The notes below the pieces were generated by a model. The model made no database searches and was not told the DNA's origin. It saw nothing but the letters and a program-made list of their open reading frames with translations. DNA of 64,000 nucleotides from Cytophagaceae bacterium (GTDB taxonomy: Bacteria; Bacteroidota; Bacteroidia; Cytophagales; Spirosomataceae), in NCBI GenBank assembly GCA_027491315.1, contig JAIXWL010000008.1, positions 1-64,000 on the forward strand, in the 5' to 3' direction. The translations under genes and the position numbers were made by a program. Shown here in pieces: positions 50,420 through 58,342 of the stretch (position 1 is the first letter of the stretch; every line of letters starts with the position of its first letter).

Positions 50420-51740
50420 ATGGGTAGGGATTCTTTCCCTTTTCCTTACTTCTTGTGATTTGCCCAAAGAAATTGGGTCAGATTTGTTTAGTGTTGAAGT
50501 AGGCTTAAACTATACAGATTCATTAAGTATTCAATCATCCACGGTGTTGATTGACTCTATCTTTACCAACCAAACTAACTCATTTTTGGTAGGCTCTCAT
50601 CAAGATCCTATTTTAGGGACGGTGGTAGCCTCTGCTTTCACTCAGGTAGCGAATGTAGATACCTTGAAAAGTAAGGAGAATTCTATTTTGGATTCCTTAA
50701 AAATGGAATTGATTTACCAATCATTTGTGGGGGATACTACCCAAAAACAAACGATTTCAGTCTACCGATTAAAAGATAGCGTTAGCCGGGCTGTGGATTA
50801 TTTTAATACTTCTACCGTGGCTTATGATCCTACACCAATCGGTACTCATTCCTTTTTCCCTCGACCTATCAAAGCCAAATCGGCAAATGGAGACTCTCTA
50901 AAATACGATACCTTACGATTTAAATTGAATGCTTCCTTTGGTAAAGAACTTTTAGAGAAATATACCGACAAGTCCATTGCCGCAGGTGGTGCAGCTTTTA
51001 GGCAATATTTTAGAGGAATGCATATTAAGTCGAACACTACGGGCAAAGCCGCGATCTTGGGTTTTTCTCCTACTTATTCTGTCATGACTTTGCATTACCA
51101 TAATCCTAATGATACAGTTAAATACAAGGTAAATTACTATTTCAGTCTTTCTACTGCTTTGATTCAAGAAATTCATGGACGATTTAACCAATTACAGGTT
51201 TCTAGGTCTGGTGTTTTAGGAAATTTACAAAAGCCAGGTGATCGTGTTCCTGCCTCGCAGTCGAATATGGTTACTTATGTTCAAGCAGGAACTGGTTTAG
51301 CTACCAAATTGGAGTTTCCTTATTTATTGAATTTGAAAGGCAATAAAAATGTAGCAATCAACAAAGCAGAATTAGTTTTGCCAGCTGCTGATAGCTATGA
51401 GTGGTCGAAGATCTTAGGTTCGCTTTCATTGGTTGAAACGGATGCAAGTAACAGAACTTTAAAGAATTCATACGGTTTGAAGTATTTGTTGACAGAAGGA
51501 GGAGCAGGTATACAGTCAGCTAATTTTGACCCTGTTTCTAAAACCTATAGTTTTAATGTCACCACTGCCATTCAAAATATCTTGGCCAATAATCGTAAGA
51601 ATTTTGCCATCTTGGTGACAAGTCCATTAACCAGTAATTCAGCTGGATTCAGCCGAATCATTGGTGAAAATATCCGATATGTGCCTTTGAATGCGAGTAA
51701 AGTCAAATTAAAGGTATATTATACTTACATTGCCAAATAA
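50370..51740 (+). CDS. DUF4270 family lipoprotein
   Basis: This is a 456-residue secreted lipoprotein of the DUF4270 family, found mainly in Bacteroidota. The leader is MISISSKNCIWKWPAIKWVG..., followed by the lipobox LTSC at about residues 26-29. The rest is a beta-rich domain with no recognised enzymatic motif, such as LKMELIYQSF and KAELVLPAADSYEW. The ATG at 50370 is preferred; a longer frame starts upstream at 50298 inside the GT5-like gene. It overlaps the GT5-like gene by 50 bp, so they are probably co-translated. The function is unknown. Confidence 0.78.
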   Translation: MISISSKNCIWKWPAIKWVGILSLFLTSCDLPKEIGSDLFSVEVGLNYTDSLSIQSSTVLIDSIFTNQTNSFLVGSHQDPILGTVVASAFTQVANVDTLKSKENSILDSLKMELIYQSFVGDTTQKQTISVYRLKDSVSRAVDYFNTSTVAYDPTPIGTHSFFPRPIKAKSANGDSLKYDTLRFKLNASFGKELLEKYTDKSIAAGGAAFRQYFRGMHIKSNTTGKAAILGFSPTYSVMTLHYHNPNDTVKYKVNYYFSLSTALIQEIHGRFNQLQVSRSGVLGNLQKPGDRVPASQSNMVTYVQAGTGLATKLEFPYLLNLKGNKNVAINKAELVLPAADSYEWSKILGSLSLVETDASNRTLKNSYGLKYLLTEGGAGIQSANFDPVSKTYSFNVTTAIQNILANNRKNFAILVTSPLTSNSAGFSRIIGENIRYVPLNASKVKLKVYYTYIAK

Positions 51741-51752
51741 ATCGCTTGACGC

Positions 51753-52538
51753 ATGGTTTCCCCGAATGATAATTTGCGGGTTAGTATGGTGCAGACCTCT
51801 CTCATTTGGGAGAATCCTGCTGCCAATTGTGCTGTTTTAGAAGAAAAATTGCAGGTCTTGCAAGGTAAAACGGATGTAATCGTTTTACCAGAAATGTTTC
51901 TGACAGGTTTCAGCATGAGTGCAGAAGGTGCTGATTTTCCTAAAGGTGCTCAAGTACAATGGATGCAAATGATGGCTAATCGTTTGGATGTATTGATGCT
52001 TGGAAGTCTCAAAATCAAGGAGAATAATCAATTTTTCAATCGAATGTTAGCGGTTTTTCCAGATGGGAAAATAGTGACCTACAACAAGCGCCATTTGTTC
52101 CGAATGGGTCATGAGCATGAATTTTATAGTCCAGGTGAAAAACAAGTTATAGTAAGCTATAAATCTTGGAAGATTGCCCTATTTGTTTGTTATGATTTAC
52201 GTTTTCCTGTTTGGTCCAGAAATACTGATTTAGCCTACGATATGGCTATTTATGTGGCCAATTGGCCGGCAGCTAGGGCTCATGCTTGGTCAACCTTATT
52301 AAAAGCGCGTGCCATAGAAAACTTGGCCTATGTGGTTGGAGTTAACCGAGTAGGAAAAGATAATAATGATTTGCTTTACCAGGGTGATTCGGCACTTGTG
52401 ACCTTTAAAGGAGAGGAACTGATTCATCTCATGGATGAAGAAACAATTTACACCACGACTATTTCGAAAGAAGCTCTGCTAGATTTTAGAGAAAAATTCC
52501 CTGCGCATCTCGATGCCGATGCTTTTGATTTGAATTAA
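51753..52538 (+). CDS. Omega-amidase-like nitrilase-superfamily hydrolase
   Basis: This is a 261-residue nitrilase-superfamily amidase resembling Nit2/YafV omega-amidases, which hydrolyse 2-oxoglutaramate and 2-oxosuccinamate. The catalytic triad is visible: Glu47 in LPEMF, Lys112 in YNKRHLF and Cys146 in CYDLRFPVW. It is 12 nt after the DUF4270 stop on the same strand. Its stop overlaps the gldA stop (convergent, 4-bp overlap), leaving no terminator between them. Confidence 0.88.
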   Translation: MVSPNDNLRVSMVQTSLIWENPAANCAVLEEKLQVLQGKTDVIVLPEMFLTGFSMSAEGADFPKGAQVQWMQMMANRLDVLMLGSLKIKENNQFFNRMLAVFPDGKIVTYNKRHLFRMGHEHEFYSPGEKQVIVSYKSWKIALFVCYDLRFPVWSRNTDLAYDMAIYVANWPAARAHAWSTLLKARAIENLAYVVGVNRVGKDNNDLLYQGDSALVTFKGEELIHLMDEETIYTTTISKEALLDFREKFPAHLDADAFDLN

Positions 52539-53242
52539 GCTGTTTTGTCCTTAAAAAAGGCTGGTAATCCTCCCGCATAGGCTTGAGCTTCTTGCAAAGA
52601 ACAATTTGCCACTAAATTCCCATGGCTAATGAGTAAAATTCGGTCACAAATTGATTCAACTTCATTCAATAGGTGACTTGAAAATAAAATGGTTTTACCT
52701 TGCCTCAGCGATTGAATCAAGGAACGAATTTCAGCCATTTGATTTGGATCTAATCCGCTGGTTGGTTCGTCCAAAATCAAAACCGCAGGGTCATGAAAGA
52801 TCGCTTGCGCGATACCTACACGTTGTTGATAGCCTTTGGATAATTCACTTATCTTCTTTTTCTTTTCTTGCTCCAATCCCACTAATTGAATGACTTCATC
52901 CATCCTTATTTTTCTTTGACGAGATGAAAATCCATGAATTTTACCTATAAAATCCAGGAATTCTTGAACATACATATCAGGATATAATGGATTGTTTTCC
53001 GCCAAATAACCAATTTTCTTTTTCAATTCTAGGGCATGCTTTGTGACATCTAAGCCTAACACCTTGGCTTCTCCTTGGCTAGGCAGGCTTAATCCTACCA
53101 ACATTTTAAGGGTACTAGACTTCCCTGCACCATTAGGTCCAAGAAAACCAATGATTTGACCTTCTGAAGCTTGGAATGAAATGGCATTAACGGCAATTTG
53201 TGAACCGTAATTTTTAGAAAGTTTGACAACTTCAATCGACAT
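52535..53242 (-). CDS. gldA: GldA, gliding-associated ABC transporter ATPase
   Basis: This is the ATP-binding subunit of the GldA-GldF-GldG ABC complex. The 235-residue protein matches GldA from its N-terminus: SIEVVKLSKNYGSQIAVN, Walker A GPNGAGKS (35-42), signature ELSKGYQQRVGIAQA and Walker B VLILDEPTSGLDP. GldF is not in the window and gldG is at 2276-3952, so the system is spread over the chromosome. The ATG at 53242 has a TACCTTTG motif (minus strand 53268-53275) 25 nt upstream, divergent from ribBA. Other ABC ATPases are possible, but the N-terminal match is specific. Confidence 0.82.
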   Translation of the reverse strand: MSIEVVKLSKNYGSQIAVNAISFQASEGQIIGFLGPNGAGKSSTLKMLVGLSLPSQGEAKVLGLDVTKHALELKKKIGYLAENNPLYPDMYVQEFLDFIGKIHGFSSRQRKIRMDEVIQLVGLEQEKKKKISELSKGYQQRVGIAQAIFHDPAVLILDEPTSGLDPNQMAEIRSLIQSLRQGKTILFSSHLLNEVESICDRILLISHGNLVANCSLQEAQAYAGGLPAFFKDKTA

Positions 53243-53267
53243 ACCTGATAAGGGATAGATTATATGA

Positions 53268-53275
53268 CAAAGGTA
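53268..53275 (-). promoter_or_regulatory. Candidate -7 element of gldA (TACCTTTG)
   Basis: The complement reads TACCTTTG, 25 nt upstream of the gldA ATG. It is divergent from the ribBA element, 23 nt away. No -33 is seen. Confidence 0.35.
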
Positions 53276-53298
53276 GTAAAATGGGAACTAAATCTGCT

Positions 53299-53306
53299 TA
53301 CCTTTG
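53299..53306 (+). promoter_or_regulatory. Candidate -7 element of ribBA (TACCTTTG)
   Basis: TACCTTTG lies 26 nt upstream of the ribBA ATG (53333). No -33 TTTG is seen at the expected distance. The close pairing with the gldA element suggests a shared divergent promoter region. Confidence 0.4.
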
Positions 53307-53332
53307 TGTTTTGGTTCATAAAGCTTAAAAAT

Positions 53333-54553
53333 ATGCAGGAAGATTCCATTCGTTTGGATCGTATTGAAGATGCGATAGAAGATATTCGTCAAGGTAAAAT
53401 CATCATTGTAGCCGATGATGAGGACCGTGAGAATGAGGGTGATATGATTTGCGCATCCGAGGCAATTACTCCTGAATTGGTTAATTTCATGATCAAAGAA
53501 GCTCGCGGATTAATGTGTGTTTCTTTAACGGAGGATCGTTGCTCAGCTTTAGGGCTAGAAATGATGGTTGACAATAATACAACCTCACATGAAACCCCGT
53601 TTACCGTTTCGGTTGACTTATTAGGCAATGGCTGTACAACTGGGATTTCAGCCTCTGATCGGGCAAAAACGATTCAAGCATTAGTCGATCCTTTGACTAA
53701 GCCAAGTGATTTAGGTCGACCTGGGCATATTTTCCCCTTAAAGAGTAAATCTGAGGGCGTTTTACGCCGTACAGGTCATACCGAGGCCTCCATGGATTTT
53801 GCTCGTTTGGCGGGTTTTCAGCCTTCAGGTGTTTTAATTGAGGTGTTGAATGAGGATGGCAGCATGGCTCGTTTGGCAGATCTTCGTAAAATCGCGGATA
53901 AATTTGATTTAAAACTAGTGACTATTAAAGATTTGATTGAATATCGATTAGATAAGGAATCCTTAATTCAGCGGGAGATTGGTGTGGATATGCCTACTCA
54001 ATGGGGGAATTTTGATTTGATTGCATTCAAGCAAAAAAATACAGGGGATACCCATTTAGCTTTAGTGAAAGGTACCTGGGAAAAAGATGAGGAAGTGATG
54101 GTGCGTGTGCATAGCTCTTGTGTTACCGGAGATATTTTTGGTTCTTGTCGCTGCGACTGTGGACCTCAATTGCACAAGGCTATGGAGATGGTGGAAAAAG
54201 CAGGTAAAGGAGTGGTTTTGTACATGTTCCAAGAGGGTAGAGGTATAGGTTTATTGAATAAATTGAAAGCCTACAAATTACAAGAAATGGGCCGCGATAC
54301 CGTAGAAGCTAATCTAGAATTAGGTTTTGCTATGGATGAGCGTGATTATGGAGTTGGGGCACAAATTTTAAGAAATTTGGGAATTAAAAAATTGCGATTA
54401 ATCTCCAACAACCCTAAAAAACGAGCTGGATTATTAGGCTATGGATTGGAAATTGTGGAATCTATACCGATTGAAATTAATCCCAACCCACACAACCAGC
54501 ATTATTTGCAAACAAAACGTGATAAGATGGGACATGCCATTTTGAGAAAGTAA
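53333..54553 (+). CDS. ribBA: Bifunctional DHBP synthase/GTP cyclohydrolase II
   Basis: RibBA carries out two riboflavin-pathway reactions: ribulose-5-phosphate to 3,4-dihydroxy-2-butanone-4-phosphate, and GTP opening to a pyrimidine precursor. The 406-residue protein has the RibB domain ([43 protein letters not shown]) and the RibA domain. The latter has [15 protein letters not shown] (zinc cysteines) and [17 protein letters not shown]. The ATG at 53333 is preferred over an upstream TTG-type frame start at 53264. A terminator follows. Confidence 0.96.
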   Translation: MQEDSIRLDRIEDAIEDIRQGKIIIVADDEDRENEGDMICASEAITPELVNFMIKEARGLMCVSLTEDRCSALGLEMMVDNNTTSHETPFTVSVDLLGNGCTTGISASDRAKTIQALVDPLTKPSDLGRPGHIFPLKSKSEGVLRRTGHTEASMDFARLAGFQPSGVLIEVLNEDGSMARLADLRKIADKFDLKLVTIKDLIEYRLDKESLIQREIGVDMPTQWGNFDLIAFKQKNTGDTHLALVKGTWEKDEEVMVRVHSSCVTGDIFGSCRCDCGPQLHKAMEMVEKAGKGVVLYMFQEGRGIGLLNKLKAYKLQEMGRDTVEANLELGFAMDERDYGVGAQILRNLGIKKLRLISNNPKKRAGLLGYGLEIVESIPIEINPNPHNQHYLQTKRDKMGHAILRK

Positions 54554-54582
54554 TAAAACTAGGCAATGTAGAATTGTATAGT

Positions 54583-54620
54583 AAAAGAGCCCGCTAGGAA
54601 TTTAGCGAGCTCTTTTTTTT
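54583..54620 (+). terminator. Intrinsic terminator of ribBA
   Basis: AAAAGAGCCCGCTA (54583-54596) pairs with TAGCGAGCTCTTTT (54603-54616) with one bulge, followed by a T-run to 54620, 30 nt past the stop. Confidence 0.8.
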
Positions 54621-54666
54621 GAAATATTGGGTAACAGCCAAATTTTAAAAAAGTACTTTATTTTCT

Positions 54667-55572
54667 TTAGTTTCCTCCCAAAATAATAGGACTACTCTTA
54701 CCATTTCCCATGATAATGATTTTACTGTTGGGAGATTTGGCTAATTCTTTTTGAGCAAGAATGGACTCATATTGCAATTGGCGGTCACTCAATCCAGTAG
54801 ATAATATTCGCTGGTAATCGGCTATACCTTGTGCTTCTACGCGCTTACGCTCGGCTTCTTGCTTTTCTTTTTGAAGGACAAATTGCATTTTTTGGGCATC
54901 TTGCTCTGCATTGATTTTTGATTCTATACTTTGTTTGACCGAATTAGGTAAGGTGATGTTACGGATTAATAATTGCTCAAGAATAAGCCCTCTATTTTTA
55001 AAGTTAGCTTCAATATCCTTGAAAATTCGATTTTGGAATTCATTTCTCTTATTCGAAAATAAACCTACGGCATCATAGTACACGGCATTATCGCGTATTT
55101 TGGTTCGAGTGATGGGGCGGACTACTTTATCCTTATAGTCTAAACCGATTTTTTTGAAAATATTGGGTGCTTCTTGAGAGGATATTTTAAATAATACCGT
55201 AAGATCAACAATCACTTCTAATCCATCGGCAGTTAAAACTCGAATGGCATCATCTCCTGATTTATCCCCTTCATCATGCACGCCTGACATGGTGTAGTTT
55301 TGAGTCTTAGAATCAAAAATATAAATATTTGATAAAGGATTGACAAAGTTTAAGCCACTGTTTAAAACTTGTGGTTTAACGCTCCCAAATAGACTTTGAA
55401 CACCAACTTCTCCTGCTTCTATTTGCTTGACGGTAGAGCTGAATAAACCCAATCCAGCTAGGGCAATTCCCCCTATTTTAAAGGCTTTGCTGTATTTTGA
55501 AAATACTAAATTCGGATTGGCAATGAAATTACCAATTAGTAGTAGAACGATTCCAATGACGATGAAAAACAT
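54667..55572 (-). CDS. Prohibitin-family (SPFH/Band 7) membrane protein
   Basis: This is a 301-residue SPFH/prohibitin-like protein that forms membrane microdomain scaffolds and protects or controls membrane proteases in other bacteria. The N-terminal TM segment is at about residues 2-20 (IVIGIVLLLIGNF) and a second hydrophobic segment lies near 35-50. The Band-7 domain follows, with GEVGVQSLFGSVKP and a C-terminal coiled coil (EQDAQKMQFVLQKEKQEAERKR). The ATG at 55572 is the natural start; the longer frame to 55644 is unlikely. No protease gene is adjacent. Confidence 0.85.
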   Translation of the reverse strand: MFFIVIGIVLLLIGNFIANPNLVFSKYSKAFKIGGIALAGLGLFSSTVKQIEAGEVGVQSLFGSVKPQVLNSGLNFVNPLSNIYIFDSKTQNYTMSGVHDEGDKSGDDAIRVLTADGLEVIVDLTVLFKISSQEAPNIFKKIGLDYKDKVVRPITRTKIRDNAVYYDAVGLFSNKRNEFQNRIFKDIEANFKNRGLILEQLLIRNITLPNSVKQSIESKINAEQDAQKMQFVLQKEKQEAERKRVEAQGIADYQRILSTGLSDRQLQYESILAQKELAKSPNSKIIIMGNGKSSPIILGGN

Positions 55573-55760
55573 AAGTATAAATATTTTATATAGGGTTAAA
55601 AATTCACTCAATGGAAAAGTACATAGAATCCCAACAGTAAACAATCAAATGTGGTAAAGAGAAAATAATCTGGATTTAAGGGCAAATTTTAGACTTGAAA
55701 ATAATTCGGGGAAAAAAGTAGACATTCTTCATTTTTGGCAAAATATGCCTAATTTTGAAT

Positions 55761-56489
55761 ATGATTGAAATCAAAAACATACACAAAGAGTTTGATGGAA
55801 AAGTTGTTTTGGACGGAGTCGATGGCTGCTTCCAAAAGGGCAAAATCAACATGGTGATTGGTGGTAGTGGTACAGGGAAAAGTGTATTGTTGAAATGTAT
55901 GATTGGTATTTTAAAACCCGAGCAAGGTAAGGTATTGTATGATGGTCGGGATTTTGTTAAAGCCTCCAATGATACAATCAAATCGATTCGCAGGGAAATG
56001 GGAGTACTTTTTCAAGGAGGAGCATTGTTTGATTCCAAGACCGTTTTAGAAAATGTGCGTTTCCCCTTAGATATTTTGACTCACCAAACTTTGGAAGAGA
56101 AAAATGAAAGGGCTTTAATTTGTTTGCAACGAGTAGGGTTGGAAGCTGCGGCTAATCAAATGCCTTCTGATATATCCGGTGGTATGAAAAAGCGGGTTGG
56201 GATAGCTAGGGCCATAGTGATGAACCCCAAATATTTATTTTGTGATGAACCGAATTCAGGATTAGATCCACTGACAGCGGTTAAAATCGACTTATTGATT
56301 CAAGAAATTACCAAAGAATTTGATATAACTACGGTCGTTATTTCTCACGACATGAACTCTGTGCTTCGGATGGGGGAGTATGTGATCTTTTTAAAAGATG
56401 GGAAGAAGCTTTGGGAAGGAAATAACAAAAACCTAATGAGTACCGAAGTTCCTGCTTTACAAGAATTTTTATCTACTAAATTGCATTAA
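55761..56489 (+). CDS. MlaF-like ABC transporter ATPase
   Basis: This is a 242-residue ABC ATPase of the MlaF type (lipid asymmetry maintenance of the outer membrane). Walker A GGSGTGKS is at 34-41, the signature ISGGMKKRVGIARA follows, and Walker B LFCDEPNSGLDP has the MlaF-like pattern. The C-terminus is LQEFLSTKLH. The MlaE permease and MlaD are not adjacent. The start is ATG 55761; a TTG six bases upstream is an alternative. It ends 1 nt before murB, indicating an operon with murB and kdsA. Confidence 0.85.
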   Translation: MIEIKNIHKEFDGKVVLDGVDGCFQKGKINMVIGGSGTGKSVLLKCMIGILKPEQGKVLYDGRDFVKASNDTIKSIRREMGVLFQGGALFDSKTVLENVRFPLDILTHQTLEEKNERALICLQRVGLEAAANQMPSDISGGMKKRVGIARAIVMNPKYLFCDEPNSGLDPLTAVKIDLLIQEITKEFDITTVVISHDMNSVLRMGEYVIFLKDGKKLWEGNNKNLMSTEVPALQEFLSTKLH

Positions 56490-56490
56490 A

Positions 56491-57531
56491 ATGCCTTCAT
56501 CAATTGCTCTGCCTAGAGTATTGGAAAATTATTCACTCCAATCGCTCAATACCTTCGGAATTGATGTCAAGGCCAAGTATTTTGTAGAAATTCGTTCCAT
56601 TGAGCAATACCACCACTTGTTGAATGCTGGCTTATATTCCCATGTTCCTCATATTTTTTGGGGAGGGGGGAGTAATGTATTGTTGACGCAAGATTTGAAT
56701 GCTTTGGTGGTGAAGGTGGCGATTGAAGGTATTGAGGTTATCAAAGAAGATGAACACCATGTTTGGGTGCGTGCAGGTGCGGGTGTCGTTTGGCATGATT
56801 TTGTTCAATATACTGTTAGTCATCATTGGGCAGGTATCGAAAATTTATCCCTAATTCCTGGAACGGTAGGCGCAGCTCCCATGCAAAATATCGGTGCCTA
56901 TGGAGTGGAAATAAAAGATACATTTGACCATTTGCAGGCCTTTCATTTAACCAATCAAGTACTAGAAACTTTTGATGCAGAGGCTTGTCGGTTTGGCTAT
57001 CGAGAGAGTTATTTTAAGCATGAAGGAAAGGGGAAATATTTGATAGCTTATGTTTGTTTTAAATTAAATAAAATAGCTAAAGCGCAAACCTCTTATGGGG
57101 CTATTCAGGATGTATTGAATGCCAAATCCATTACTCAGCCAAGTATTCAAGATGTATCTGATGCGGTCATTGAAATTAGAAAGAGCAAATTGCCTGATCC
57201 CAAGGAGATTGGAAATTCAGGTAGTTTTTTCAAAAACCCTACCTTAGATGCCACTCAAGCAGCTGCCTTGATGGAGAAATATCCTGAAATTCCGCATTAT
57301 CCGGTAGCAGGAAGTAGTGAAATAAAATTCCCAGCAGGTTGGCTTATCGAGCAAGCAGGCTGGAAGGGTTTCCGAGATGGAGACGCTGGAGTGCATGCCA
57401 AACAGGCATTGGTTTTGGTGAATTATGGCCAGGCTAGTGGAAAGCAAATTCTTGCTTTATCCGAAAAAATTAAACAATCAATTCTCAGCAAATTCGGTGT
57501 AGTTTTAGAAACCGAAGTAAATATTTTATAA
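56491..57531 (+). CDS. murB: UDP-N-acetylmuramate dehydrogenase
   Basis: MurB reduces UDP-GlcNAc-enolpyruvate to UDP-MurNAc for peptidoglycan, using FAD and NADPH. The 346-residue protein has LNTFGIDVKAKYF, WGGGSNVLLTQD for FAD binding and PGTVGAAPMQNIGAYG. Other motifs are YRESYFK and GNSGSFFKNP, where the general-acid Ser lies, and AGWLIEQAGWKG at the C-terminus. It is a type-I MurB by its length. It lies between the MlaF-like gene and kdsA, both within 2 nt. Confidence 0.96.
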   Translation: MPSSIALPRVLENYSLQSLNTFGIDVKAKYFVEIRSIEQYHHLLNAGLYSHVPHIFWGGGSNVLLTQDLNALVVKVAIEGIEVIKEDEHHVWVRAGAGVVWHDFVQYTVSHHWAGIENLSLIPGTVGAAPMQNIGAYGVEIKDTFDHLQAFHLTNQVLETFDAEACRFGYRESYFKHEGKGKYLIAYVCFKLNKIAKAQTSYGAIQDVLNAKSITQPSIQDVSDAVIEIRKSKLPDPKEIGNSGSFFKNPTLDATQAAALMEKYPEIPHYPVAGSSEIKFPAGWLIEQAGWKGFRDGDAGVHAKQALVLVNYGQASGKQILALSEKIKQSILSKFGVVLETEVNIL

Positions 57532-57532
57532 G

Positions 57533-58342
57533 ATGAACTTACCTTATAACACCCTTCAAGATAAAGGACCTTTTTTCTTGATGGCAGGCAGTTGTGCCAT
57601 TGAAAGCAAAGATTTAGCTTATGAAATTGCTGAACGCATCAAGCAAATCACGGACTCCTTGGGTATCCCATTTATATTTAAAGGATCTTACCGTAAAGCT
57701 AACCGTACGAAAATAGATTCTTTCACAGGAATAGGTGACATCCTTGCCTTAGAGATATTACAAGAAGTAGGTCAGCATTTTCAAGTACCTACGGTTACGG
57801 ATATTCATGAAAGTGCTGAAGCCGCTATGGCTGCTTCTTATGTGGACATATTACAAATCCCCGCATTTCTTTGTCGACAAACGGACCTCCTAGCAGCTGC
57901 TGCTCAAACAGGCAGGGCGGTTAATATTAAAAAAGGACAATTTATGTCGGGCGCCTCCATGAGGTTTGCTGTTGAAAAGGTGAAGCATGAAAATCCAGAG
58001 GCCTTGGTATATTTAACAGATCGAGGTAATTCATTTGGCTATGGAGATTTAGTGGTTGATTTTAGAAATTTACCGGAAATGGCAGCCTTTCAGGTTCCCG
58101 TAATCATGGATTGTACCCATTCCTTACAAAGGCCAAATCAAGGATCAGGGGTAACAGGCGGTCAACCGGCCTTGATTGAGACCATTGCCAAGGCGGCTAT
58201 AGCCGTTGGGGCGGATGGATTATTCATAGAAACACATCCCAATCCATCCATCGCTAAATCTGATGGAGCTAATATGTTGCCTTTAGATCAATTGGAAGAA
58301 CTTTTAGAAAAATTGCTTAAGATCAGAGAAGCTATTTTATAA
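57533..58342 (+). CDS. kdsA: 3-deoxy-8-phosphooctulonate synthase
   Basis: KdsA condenses phosphoenolpyruvate with arabinose-5-phosphate to Kdo-8-phosphate for the LPS inner core. The 269-residue protein has FLMAGSCAIES at the N-terminus, FKGSYRKANRTK and IPAFLCRQTDLL. NIKKGQFMSG and GGQPALIETIAKAA follow. It is related in fold to the DAHP synthase domain but carries the KdsA-specific pattern. Its stop overlaps the end of the interrupted barrel-protein gene on the other strand by 6 bases. Confidence 0.96.
   Translation: MNLPYNTLQDKGPFFLMAGSCAIESKDLAYEIAERIKQITDSLGIPFIFKGSYRKANRTKIDSFTGIGDILALEILQEVGQHFQVPTVTDIHESAEAAMAASYVDILQIPAFLCRQTDLLAAAAQTGRAVNIKKGQFMSGASMRFAVEKVKHENPEALVYLTDRGNSFGYGDLVVDFRNLPEMAAFQVPVIMDCTHSLQRPNQGSGVTGGQPALIETIAKAAIAVGADGLFIETHPNPSIAKSDGANMLPLDQLEELLEKLLKIREAIL

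Noticed and set aside
55750-55757. TAATTTTG as the promoter of the MlaF-like gene
   Set aside because: It lies only 3 nt before the ATG, so transcription would begin at or inside the start codon, and there is no -33 element at 19-21 nt.
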